Assembly: GCA_947579665.1 (NCBI GenBank)
Contig: OX388350.1
Location: forward strand, 38,535,393 to 38,599,392
Reading direction: 5' to 3'
Source of the DNA: Sympetrum striolatum
Lineage: Eukaryota > Arthropoda > Insecta > Odonata > Libellulidae
Length of the DNA: 64,000 bases
This document shows positions 1 through 8,600 of this stretch, piece after piece. The notes under the pieces were generated by a model. That model saw only the letters and a program-made list of their open reading frames with translations. It was not told the DNA's origin and did no database searches. The number at the start of each line of letters is the position of its first letter. The stretch's first letter is position 1. A program made the position numbers and the translations under genes.

Positions 1-390
1 CCACCAACTATGAAAGAGGGATCCCTTAAAAAAACATACATAGTGGCATTACTCACTGTCATGTAATGGTGGAATTAACTATACAGTTTCATGTGACAAC
101 GATCATCAAAAGCTTAGAGATCAATATCAGCATGCAAGGACTCACTGAAAAAAGGGCCGATATCCTGAAAGGAATTTCACTTATTGCTTTTTATTCCAGA
201 GAGTGGAATTCGTGGTTATGAATCAGCGGCAGCGAATAAACCTTATCGGAGCATGAGGGGTTAGTTAAAAATCATAAATATAGACATTACTCTCTATCAA
301 TTATTGGTCGCGTTGACTGTAAATTTTCATGTAACAACGGTAACCAATAGCTGAAAGAGTTCAATATCAGCATGTAATTCACGTATGACT
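1..390. repeat. Degenerate tandem pair, offset about 240 bp
   Basis: Two diverged copies of one sequence lie head to tail. The block ending AATATCAGCATG near 122-134 recurs near 363-375. The segments before it (ATTACTC, then TTTCATGT followed by ACAACG) match in the same order. The first copy is probably cut by the window edge. No coding capacity is visible. It is either a short satellite or two fragments of one dispersed repeat. Confidence 0.5.
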
Positions 391-413
391 CATTGTCAGA
401 AAATCTAGGGTGA

Positions 414-650
414 GAATTTGTAGGCGGTCAAAGCCTGCTGGTAGGGGAAAAGTTAGTCAACTCTCAAGTCCAAGAGTTTTTGGACATCTCTGACGGAGAC
501 AAGCGCATCCGATTAGGATTCGAGATCGATTTCCCCGGGCTTTCCAAACAAGAGCGGATCCCGGGTGTGGATCTTCTCGGAAACCTTTTGAAGTTTGCCG
601 AATTCTTCCGCTTTTCGAGGAATCGCTCGGCGTTCATCGACTCCGCATAA
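414..650 (+). other. Open frame of 78 codons, possible exon
   Basis: The plus strand is open from just after a TGA at 411-413 to a TAA at 648-650. It has no ATG, so if coding it would be a terminal exon. A possible splice acceptor (TTTGTAG) ends at 423. The translation has a mixed hydrophobic and charged make-up like a globular protein, for example GEKLVNSQVQEFLDISDGD early on and GVDLLGNLLKFAEFFRF later. Local GC is higher than around it. I recognise no family. A frame this long can arise by chance in 64 kb, so this is only a candidate. The minisatellite that follows starts just after the stop. Confidence 0.2.
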
Positions 651-667
651 AACGGTTGCAGATATCA

Positions 668-783
668 GCATCATCGGCAGCGGTATTGAGACTACGGCAC
701 CGTCAGAAACGAGACAACGACAACCTCGGCATTCAGACAACGGCATCGTCCGCATTGAGACAGCGGCATCGTCGGCATTGAGG
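668..783. repeat. Minisatellite, unit about 23-24 bp
   Basis: Degenerate repeats of the unit CGGCATCGTCGGCATTGAGA run through this stretch. The last two units (about 740-783) are nearly identical and the earlier ones are more diverged. The same unit family reappears 0.9 kb downstream at 1721-1784. Confidence 0.6.
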
Positions 784-1440
784 GCCGAACATTAAGACGA
801 CACTCGAGAAAGTGCTGAATCTCCACTCCGTTGCGCCGAGTTGCACTCAGCCAAGTGTTGTCGTATCGTTAGTCAAAATCTCCACCAGGCTCAACCGAGT
901 TCTACTATGATGACGAATCGGTGACGTTTCCTGCGAGGAAAATTCACACAGCGATTACGTGGCGAGAGCATTGGACTGCGCTATTCATTTTTAACACACA
1001 AATTTGTGTTCAAGGGGAGCAAATAATATCTAAATCAAAGTACGCCGGCTTAATTAGAGTAGTGAAATCAGCCTTTAACAGATATTCCGTGATTTCACCT
1101 TTATAGTAGAGAATTAAATTCTAAGACGGCAACTGAACTAACAACGAACAACTGACTAGATCTTCCGCCATCTTGTTTGTTTACAAATGTCTAGAAATGC
1201 ACCCGAGTGTATCTACGACGACACTCACAATGTGATTGCATAAACCACTCAATATGCGACTAAAAATTCGGCGCGAACACTCGAGTAGATTAGAGTAGTG
1301 AAAATTTTTGACTTATTTAAAAATCAGCTTTAAAGATTATAAAATTTAAAATATCATACATGTAGTATACATAATGTATTGTTTTAATCGTTAGAATAAG
1401 AAAATAGTTCCAGGTAGTACAATGTATTAAATTATGTAAT
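784..1440. other. Noncoding DNA between two minisatellites
   Basis: No gene is visible. A short block ATTAGAGTAGTGAAA occurs near 1053-1067 and again near 1289-1303, each followed by a related sequence beginning ATCAGC. This suggests a partial internal duplication. GC content falls steadily towards 1440. Confidence 0.4.
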
Positions 1441-1668
1441 ATATATTAATTCATTCGACTGTATCTGTGTTTGGCGGAGGTTCTTGTATATTGTTTATAT
1501 GACTTATTGTACCAAATGGGCTTATTGTTATTGTTAAAGTGTATAGTGTCTACGGGAAGTTTTTGGAGGGGTTTCCCTCTCGTCCTTGGGCGAATGCCGG
1601 ACATATTGTATTGTTATCTCACTGGGAATACCAAATTGCTACGTATTCATTCAATAAATAAATAAATA
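1440..1668 (+). mobile_element. Possible LINE 3' tail
   Basis: A segment containing a GGGCGAATGCCGGAC block ends in an AATAAATAAATAAATA tail at 1652-1668, which is how many non-LTR retrotransposon 3' ends look. A loosely similar arrangement occurs near 19500-19540. No coding portion is attached, so the assignment is tentative. Confidence 0.3.
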
Positions 1669-1720
1669 TTGAGTGCTAGTGACCACTTCAGTGCCGCCTT
1701 AAAATTCGGCCCCGAGACTC

Positions 1721-1784
1721 GGCATCGTCGGCATTGAGACAATGGCATCGTCCGCATTTAGCCAACGGCATCGTGGGCATTGAT
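1721..1784. repeat. Minisatellite, three 23-bp units
   Basis: Three units of the GGCATCGTCGGCATTGAG type start at 1721, 1744 and 1767, exactly 23 bp apart, with a few substitutions. They belong to the same family as the array at 668-783 and lie in the same orientation. Confidence 0.65.
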
Positions 1785-1789
1785 AAGGC

Positions 1790-3498
1790 GAAGATTGTTT
1801 CGCCGGAAAAATCCAAATTTTGTACGCGGAGGGAGAGAGTGAAAGTGCGGGGCGAGATGGAGAGATTTTTGGGAACTGTCATATCGACTACTTATCGATC
1901 CAGAGCTTCCGAGAAACGATGCAAAAAACAAGGGTAAAGGGGAGGGGGAACCCTCCGAAGTTTCGGCTCGGTCCTTCTTCCGGCACATTAAGCAACGCTT
2001 TCACTTTTATTTCCATCCTTAAACGAGGGCGCTTTGCGGAAATTTGGGGATATTAAAAAGTTGACGATATCGTATTCCCAGATGTCGGATATTTATTGAA
2101 AAAGTCAACGTTATCGTTGAAAAATACGTCACTTTAACACACGACATTGCCTGAGATAATTTGAGTTTAAAATTCATCTTCTGCCAGAAAATTCCTTCTT
2201 TAAAGGGTACACATTCATAATCGAATGTATATCAATACTCCACAAGCCATATATATGTGTTAGGCAGGATGTGTGGACAACGAGCGATCGACCTATTTAT
2301 TTTAAGTTGCAAAAAAATCAAAAATTAACTCCTTTCTCAATAAATTCCATTAAGTATCGCTTTAATTATTTTATGGACCATCTTGCTGCTTTTGGTCGTT
2401 CCTATGGGGTATCGTCCGTGGAAATAAAGAGTTCCTCAAACAGGAATGCAATAGGCAAAGGAAAATTAGGACATATTAAGAATTCCATAGTTTAATATGT
2501 ATAGTATGAGTAAATAATTCTCAAGTTCGGTTATCTAACATTTAAAAATAGTCGTAGCATTCATAATTTGAGAAAAGGTTCACCCGAAATTGGTTGATAT
2601 TTATCTCTGAATTTGAAATACATCTTTCGCTAACGATCTCATCCATAAATGGTAAGCATTATTAAATACATTTATACGATCTTTTTTCAGATGAAATTGG
2701 TACTAATAGTCTCGTCTCACATTTAACCCATTAGTTAAAGATGGGGATTTCAGGGCTCCAACAGTATATTATGTATAGTAAGAGTAAGTTTAGTTCCTGG
2801 CAAAGATGCCGTTAAGTCGTAAATGCGCGTGGCTAGGAACAAAAGTCCTTGTATAAGAAGTGCCTAACTTAAAACCCTAGATCACAGCTTCTACTTAACT
2901 CCTTCTGTATCCAAGCCGAGGAGAATAAATCGCATCAGTAAATATTATTTTACTATTCACAAAGATACACTTTGACGAAGATAAGTTTCGTTGAGTCATC
3001 AAAACTTTCATGGATTGCACTGAAATGCACCATATCTTTAGTAAACTAAAGTTGAAAACCCAATAATGCAATGAAGAGGTGGCAGAAACAAGGAGAGCGG
3101 AAAGGAAATTCAGTTGATTTTATCTATAATGAGAGAGGAAAACTCGTTGCCGTCAAAACTTTCACAATTCAGGAATACTAGATGTTTGAGAAATACAATT
3201 TTCAAATGGTATCATACGGTTTCTTAACTTCTATATTATTCCTTTTTCAAAAATCTATCGAGTATCAGCCCTTATTTCAACGATACACCATTACCGTTAC
3301 GCCCGAAGCAGATGCTCGGTCCTACTGGAATCGGTGTGCCGTTACAGACGTTCATTTATAGTGAATCGGAAATTTTGAGACGAAAATTTAGCGTAGAATA
3401 AAAATATTAATAACGACTGGGCTAACTTGGGACTAAAAATTCTCATCTTCCATTTTACCCTTAATGCACAGAAAATTACTAACATATAAAATATTAAA
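1790..3498. other. No recognisable gene
   Basis: A purine-rich, GC-balanced patch at about 1790-2050 gives way to AT-rich sequence. A short pair of similar blocks (GTTGACGATATCGT near 2060 and GTCAACGTTATCGT near 2104) is the only internal repetition noticed. No frame here resembles a known protein. Confidence 0.4.
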
Positions 3499-4040
3499 TC
3501 ATAAAAAATACATAGATATACACAGGAAATTGTCCTGTGAAATATATTTGATGCATAGTTTTTTGAATGATGGTAGGGATGGAGCATTTTGAATATTAGG
3601 CGGGAATACGTTCCAGAGTCTGCAAGCGGTCACACTAAAAGATTTATAGTAATATCCGGTTTTATGTTTCATAATATGACGATTTTGATTTCTCCTTGTG
3701 TAATGATCATGAATATTGTACATCGTAATGAATTGCGAGGAAAGATATTGCGGCATATTGTTAATGTTAATTGAGTATAGGCAGGGTAAGAGGTGAAGTT
3801 TCCTTGTAGCATCAAGCTTAAGCCAGAAAAATTGCTTTTACGATTACGATACATGATCGCTTTTCCTAATTTCGGAAATGAATCGGATGCAGGCATTCTG
3901 GGCTCTATGCAGTTTCGTTGCAAGTTCGTGGGATAAATCATGGAAAACGATATCGCAGTAATTGAAGTGTGGAAAAATGAGTGAACATACGAGATTTCTT
4001 TCAAGAATACGGCATTGATTCGAGCAAAGCAAATATTTTT
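3499..4040 (-). pseudogene. LINE reverse transcriptase C-terminal relic
   Basis: Read on the minus strand, one frame carries the C-terminal part of a non-LTR retrotransposon polymerase of the jockey/CR1-like group. The order is LVCSLIFPHFNYCDIVF (about 3950-4000), then LHRAQNACIRFI (about 3880-3915), then a WLKLDATRKLHLL segment (about 3789-3827), then a tail with SVTACRLWNVFPPNI (about 3580-3625). Family members show the same order: a 'SLIFPHxxYCD' motif, an RxxNxxIRFI helix, a leucine-rich segment, then a 'xAxRLWNxLP' end. Stop codons at about 3844-3846 and 3838-3840 interrupt the frame and the 5' part is missing. This is a 5'-truncated dead copy. The window shows no sign that it could move on its own. 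Confidence 0.8.
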
Positions 4041-4124
4041 AATATACAAAGAAAAATACGGAAAGAGTTAGACGTCTCTTTCAGATTAGGTTTGGATTTT
4101 TTTTCTTGCAACAATCATGAGATT

Positions 4125-4317
4125 AGAGGATTAAAATCTCCAAAAGCCGTCTTTGTCGGCGTTACTCGTCTCATTCTCCGGTGTTCAGAGAAAACAAGAG
4201 AGAATTGCCGCACTTTTAAGCTACTCATGGGTATTCCTTCCCTTTTTAGTTTACCGAACACCTGGGAATGAGACGAGGAATGCCGACAAAGACGGCTTCT
4301 GGAGATTTAAAACCTCT
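4125..4317. mobile_element. Foldback element with 62-bp arms
   Basis: Left arm 4125-4186 and right arm 4256-4317 are inverted copies. They share a block around GCCGTCTTTGTCGGC and another around GAGACGAG, with a few mismatches, and are separated by a loop of about 70 bp. It has the shape of a non-autonomous foldback or MITE. No transposase is present. Confidence 0.75.
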
Positions 4318-4370
4318 AGTTCATTAACAGCCGTGTTCCAAATTTTCTTTCTTTACAACGATAATGGGAG

Positions 4371-4374
<4 letters not shown>

Positions 4375-4423
<49 letters not shown>
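4375..4423. repeat. (TA)n microsatellite
   Basis: About 24 TA units form an almost uninterrupted run just downstream of the foldback element. Confidence 0.95.
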
Positions 4424-4425
<2 letters not shown>

Positions 4426-5079
4426 TTAACCCTTTCTTAGAATAGGAAGTATCACATTTTGTCTGCGATATATTTTCACGAGATGGACTCGTAGTAAATC
4501 AATCTTTCCGATGCATGCATTAAGATATTTGCCATCGATGAACGTAATTGAAGAGAGCAGCGACTGGGGATGGTTCAAAGTGTACGCAGCGTATTCACTC
4601 TAAGTATTCAGAGAATAAAAATATGAGAACGTTTCATGTTATCAAAAATAGAAGTTAGTCATCACATTTTAATTTGTGATCATCGAAAGTACTAGTAATT
4701 ATGCAGAGGAAAGTTTCTTTTTAAGAATTATATGTCAAAGATAAGAGGTGATGTGTAACAAAAGCAGAAATTAAAATTTTGCTCAATTCAAAAGTGTAAC
4801 GTAATACAAAAGTTTATATCACCAGCTGAGCTTCCAGATCATTGAAAATTTTAAAAATAATAAATTTCATACATGGAGGTAGTTTAAAAATGAGACCATC
4901 ATTTCTTCTGAGAAGCAACGTATCAAAGAGAATGCCACGATTCAAGAGAGCTCCTAAATCATTCTAAAGATTTGCCGCCCAAAGATCCTACGTAGTAATT
5001 TCATTACGCAGGTAGAACTTTGATTCTCCCACCTTGAGCTAGTAAATGCATCGATGCAGAATAGCTATTAATACCTCAT
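4424..5079. other. AT-rich, nothing recognised
   Basis: No open frame, tRNA-like box pair or clear repeat was seen between the TA run and the satellite array. Confidence 0.4.
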
Positions 5080-6335
5080 ATGAGTTATCCTAGGAAATCT
5101 ATACCTTGCAGAGCTTCATCTTTGATGGACGGTCCGAAATGATAAACATGATATGTTAGTCTCGTTAGCATTGCGCACAATGTATTTCAGAATAACGGTA
5201 GGAGGGCAAAGATTATGGTCAAATGAGAATCATTTTCATTCGCACCGTATTTCTTTATCGAAAGCTGATCTCATAGAATCTAAATCTCAAAGAACTTAAA
5301 ATTTGATGTATATATTGAAATGATTACGATGACTCATTAATCTCGAGATTAAGTTGGAGCTTATTCAGATGATGCATTAATCTCTTGAGCATTTCGCACT
5401 GGGACAACATATTTACATACATGAGTAGAAGGATAACAAAGATTATTTTCAAATGAGAATCATTTTATTCATATCGTATTTCTTTATCGGAAGCTAATCC
5501 TATCAGATCTATATATCACACAGCTGCAAATTTGATGAACATTTCCAAATAATAACGATGATGTATCAATATCGTAAGCATTGCGCACGGTATTTCACAT
5601 GAATGGTGTGTTACCAAAGATTGTGATCAAATGAGAATTCATGTTATTCACACAGTATTTTCTTAGTAATAGTTGATCTTATGAAATTTATGTCCCATAG
5701 AATTTCAACTTCAACGGACTGCTTGAGACGAATTAGACGATACATTAATCCCTTGTATGGAAGGGTTGCAAAGATTGTAGTCGAAAGAGAATAATTCCCG
5801 TCACATCATATTTCTTTAAGAAAACTGTTTGGATGAAATATTTCCCATAGAACTTCGACTTTGATAAACATTTCGAGATGATTCAGATGATGTTAATCTT
5901 CTCAGCATTACGTAGAGTATATTTCACATGAATAAAAGAAAATCAAACATTATGTTAAAACGAGAATCATTTTCATTCTCAATATATTACATGCCGCATT
6001 TCTTTATCAAAAGTTGATCTTATGAAATCTACCTCTCGGAAAACTTCAACTTTGATGGACAATTCGAAATAATTACGATGATGCATTAATCTCTTGAGCA
6101 TTGCGCATAGTGTATTTCACATGAATAGAAGAATTGCAAACATTACGGTCGAATAAGAATTATTGCAGTCACACCGTATTTTTATCGAAAGTCGATCTTA
6201 TGGAATCTACTACTCATAGAACTTTAATTTTGATGAACATTTCGAGATGAATCAGATGATAAAGTTTTATTTTAAGCATTGCGCAGTGTATTTCACATGA
6301 ACAGAAGGACAGCAAAGATTACGGTCAAATGAAAA
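5080..6335. repeat. Satellite array, about 180 bp per unit
   Basis: About seven diverged monomers lie in tandem. A marker block (AAATGAGAATCATTTTCATTC or a variant) recurs near 5220, 5450, 5625, 5780, 5957, 6150 and 6327. Each time it is followed by a TTTCTTTATCGAAAG-like block, an AACTTCAACTTTGATGGAC-like block, then GCATTAATCTC and GCATTGCGCA. Spacing is 155-195 bp except for one 230-bp interval, which suggests an insertion in the first full unit. Monomers differ by many substitutions and small indels, so this is an old array. Confidence 0.85.
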
Positions 6336-6725
6336 TGGGTTCAATTTGACGAAGGAGAAAGGAAAGGTATAGCAGTAAGAGAAGGACGTGGTTGAGAGAA
6401 TCATCAGGGTACGAGACGAAGGAAAAGGCATTTCGGACAGTTCTCTGATTGGAACAGCGACCATGGAAACGCGAAAAAAAGACAATCCAAGTAATGGGAA
6501 CAGAGCGAGGGGATATCCACCGCAAAGACGAGGAGATCGTGCAGGAAAACCCATCTCCCGCAAACCTTGAGACACACTTGGAACCGCGACCCTAACCAAC
6601 ACTCGCACACTCGTGGAAAAACAGTCGACGATCACGGGGCGATCATCCTCACCTTTTTTACGAAGGAGACGACGTTGGTTGGCAGCATTTCGGCCGCCCG
6701 ACTCCTCCCCGCTCACAGACGGCCG
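6336..6725. other. CpG-rich island, 5' part
   Basis: GC content and CpG density rise sharply just after the satellite. The minus strand is open across 6267-6800, but the reading starts inside satellite DNA and looks like an accident of high GC. It may be a promoter-type island for the short frame at 6726. No TATA or other core element could be called with confidence. Confidence 0.3.
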
Positions 6726-6941
6726 ATGGGCAACTTCATCGCAGAGAGCTTCGAGGCGGCGCGGACCGAGATGCGCCTGTGCGGCCAGGAGACAGCTCAT
6801 TCGAGGGGCGAGGTGACGCTTCCGGCCGCCGCTAGGGGCGCCGCCGAGCTGCTGGAGGAAAACGAAACATTTGTTTTAGGAGGAAAAAGGAGATTCGGGG
6901 AAATCGCTGGAGCAGACCTTCCGATAAAATTTGCGAAATAA
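6726..6941 (+). CDS. Possible small coding exon, unrecognised
   Basis: An ATG at 6726, in the acceptable context CCGATGG, opens a frame of 71 codons ending in TAA at 6939-6941. The first 45 or so codons look protein-coding. They strongly favour G or C at the third position and give MGNFIAESFEAARTEMRLC at the start and an alanine/glutamate-rich helix (AARGAAELLEEN) later. The reading then enters a repeat shared with 7207, so the real coding part, if any, probably ends earlier. A splice donor is possible at GAG/GTGACG (about 6811-6812). The frame is also open upstream to 6567. I recognise no family. It may be a genuine first exon or a by-product of the CpG-rich island. Confidence 0.25.
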   Translation: MGNFIAESFEAARTEMRLCGQETAHSRGEVTLPAAARGAAELLEENETFVLGGKRRFGEIAGADLPIKFAK

Positions 6942-7320
6942 CGCAAAACCCTTATTTTGTTAACGCGAGATAAGTTAGAGACAAGTCATGCAGATGCTAT
7001 TTCAAGGTTATTTCAAATTTACGTATAACTTATAGCTAATTCACAGCGCTTTGTATTTTTATATTATTGTGTATATGTATTGCAGATTTATATTTTTGTA
7101 TTTATTTATTTTCTGCACTTGTGTATTTTTATATTCACTTTACTGGGTTAGCAACGTCGTTTGTTAACGGATTTTCTGTATTTGTACTAATTTTTGCAGT
7201 TTTCTCCGATAAAATTCGCGAAATAGCACTAAAACCCCTTTTTCATTAACGTAAGAAAAGTCATAAAATTTCGTATTTCAAATTTATATATAACCAATAA
7301 CAATAAAGCGCCTTTATTGG
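6918..7320. repeat. Direct repeat copies, spacing about 288 bp
   Basis: The block CCGATAAAATTTGCGAAATA at 6920 recurs with few changes at 7208, and a TATTTCAAATTTA block follows each copy. The interval also holds the first of three copies (about 7080-7200) of an AT-rich sequence found again at 7620-7760 and 8455-8590. Confidence 0.6.
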
Positions 7321-7619
7321 GGAGAGATCGAGACTTTTAAGTCTCTTCTTGCATGTAACTTTTCGTCATATAAATTTTAAAGTAAGTGATAGCTTGACAA
7401 TAGTACACATACGTAAGTAAACGATATTGCGGGCTTATAAACCTAAGGTTTTGCTGAGTAAAAAATATACACCGCAGCAGGAAAACGCTCGCAAGAAAGG
7501 GGATATGAAAAACCTGTAAAACCTAAGGATAGCTACATAATTTCTTATGGAAAAGCAGGTTAAGCTATAGCTACTTATAAGTGTTTTACAGCGGTGTGTA
7601 TCTTTATATCAAAGTTTTC

Positions 7620-7760
7620 GTGTGTTGTATATTATGTTGTATATGTTTATATTTCATATAGTTATTGAGCAACTTCGTTTGCAAACGGATATTCTCTATT
7701 TGTACATGTATTTAAAGCTTTCATGAAGTCCTAAAACGAATGCTATATATACATGGCTTC
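7620..7760. repeat. Second copy of the AT-rich tail repeat
   Basis: Shares the series TATGTTTATATTT, GCAACTTCGTTTGCAAACGG, ATTCTCTATTTGTACAT with 7080-7200 and 8455-8590. The third copy directly follows a LINE coding relic, so all three are probably 3' untranslated tails of one LINE family. A 20-base block here (7733-7752) is repeated exactly at 26332-26351. Confidence 0.5.
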
Positions 7761-7781
7761 ACGAAGGGAAAATAAGCTAGG

Positions 7782-8411
7782 TTAACGATAAAGGTGGATG
7801 GAGAAAAACTAGAGCAGGTAGATAAAATTTCTTATATAGGAAATACTCTTTCTTGGGATGGAAGATTCAAAGATGAGATTTGAAAAGGAATGTTTCCTTG
7901 GCCAAGGCCATGGAAGCATTCATGAAGCGAAGGGAATTGATGATCAAAAGGCTAGATAAAGGAATCAGGAAAAGATTGGTGATATCCATGGTTTGGAAAT
8001 TTTTCCTCTCTGGCTGTAAAACGTGCACCCTGTGAAAGGAGGAAATTAGAGGCGTTTACGTTTAGAGGCCTTCGAGATGCGGGAATGTCGAAGAATGGAA
8101 AAAGTAAGTTAGGTTAAAAGGAAACAAACACGGAGGTACTGGAGATAGTTGGGGAAGAAAGGCCTTTACTTGAAGTATTTAAGCATTGACAGAGGAAATG
8201 GATGGGCGAAATTTTGAGAGGGGAGGGACTGCCGAAGAATGTAATTGAGATAGATTTCAAGGGAATACATAGAAAGGAATACAAAAACAAAATTTGTTAG
8301 ATGATTTAAAGGGTAGGGTAAGGTAGAAGGAAGAGAAGGAAATAGTGTTGAATAGGGATTTTTGATGCACGCAAACCAACCGAAAGGTAGAACACTCACG
8401 TATGTACATGT
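7782..8411 (+). pseudogene. LINE polyprotein C-terminal relic, second family
   Basis: The plus strand encodes a broken version of the region after the polymerase palm in another non-LTR retrotransposon family. VDGEKLEQVDKISYIGNTLS (about 7794-7853) matches the usual 'VxGxxLEQVxxFxYLGxxLS' segment. Further on come VGEERPLLEVF (about 8135-8177), a QRKWMGEILRGEGL segment (about 8190-8231) that resembles the usual 'KWxGHxLR' helix, and a TNRKVEHSRMY end near 8400. Several stops (for example TGA after FKDEI, and TGA after FKH) and frameshifts show it is dead. The 5' part is absent. The downstream AT-rich copy at 8455-8590 is probably its 3' tail. Confidence 0.75.
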
Positions 8412-8600
8412 ATTTTATATTAATATTTTAGTATTTATGTTTTTTTTGGGTTTCTTATTTATATATGTTTATATTTTTATGAGGTTGGTTAGAATTGTCG
8501 TTCGTAATTGGATATTCTGTATTTTTACATATATTTAATGCTTTTATGTATTCCTAAGATGAATTTTTAAATATATATGCTGTATAAAAAGCTTCTATAT
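8412..8600 (+). repeat. Probable LINE 3' tail
   Basis: Follows the coding relic directly and contains the third copy of the AT-rich block also seen at 7080-7200 and 7620-7760. No clear poly(A) or short-repeat terminus was found. Confidence 0.45.

Noticed and set aside
3669..4049. Minus-strand frame of 126 codons overlapping the LINE relic
   Set aside because: It is in a different phase from the recognisable polymerase segments, so it is a shadow of the relic.
6267..6800. Minus-strand open frame of 177 codons
   Set aside because: It begins in GC-rich island DNA and runs into satellite sequence. The translation changes character midway and shows no motif. The opposite strand has better codon bias.
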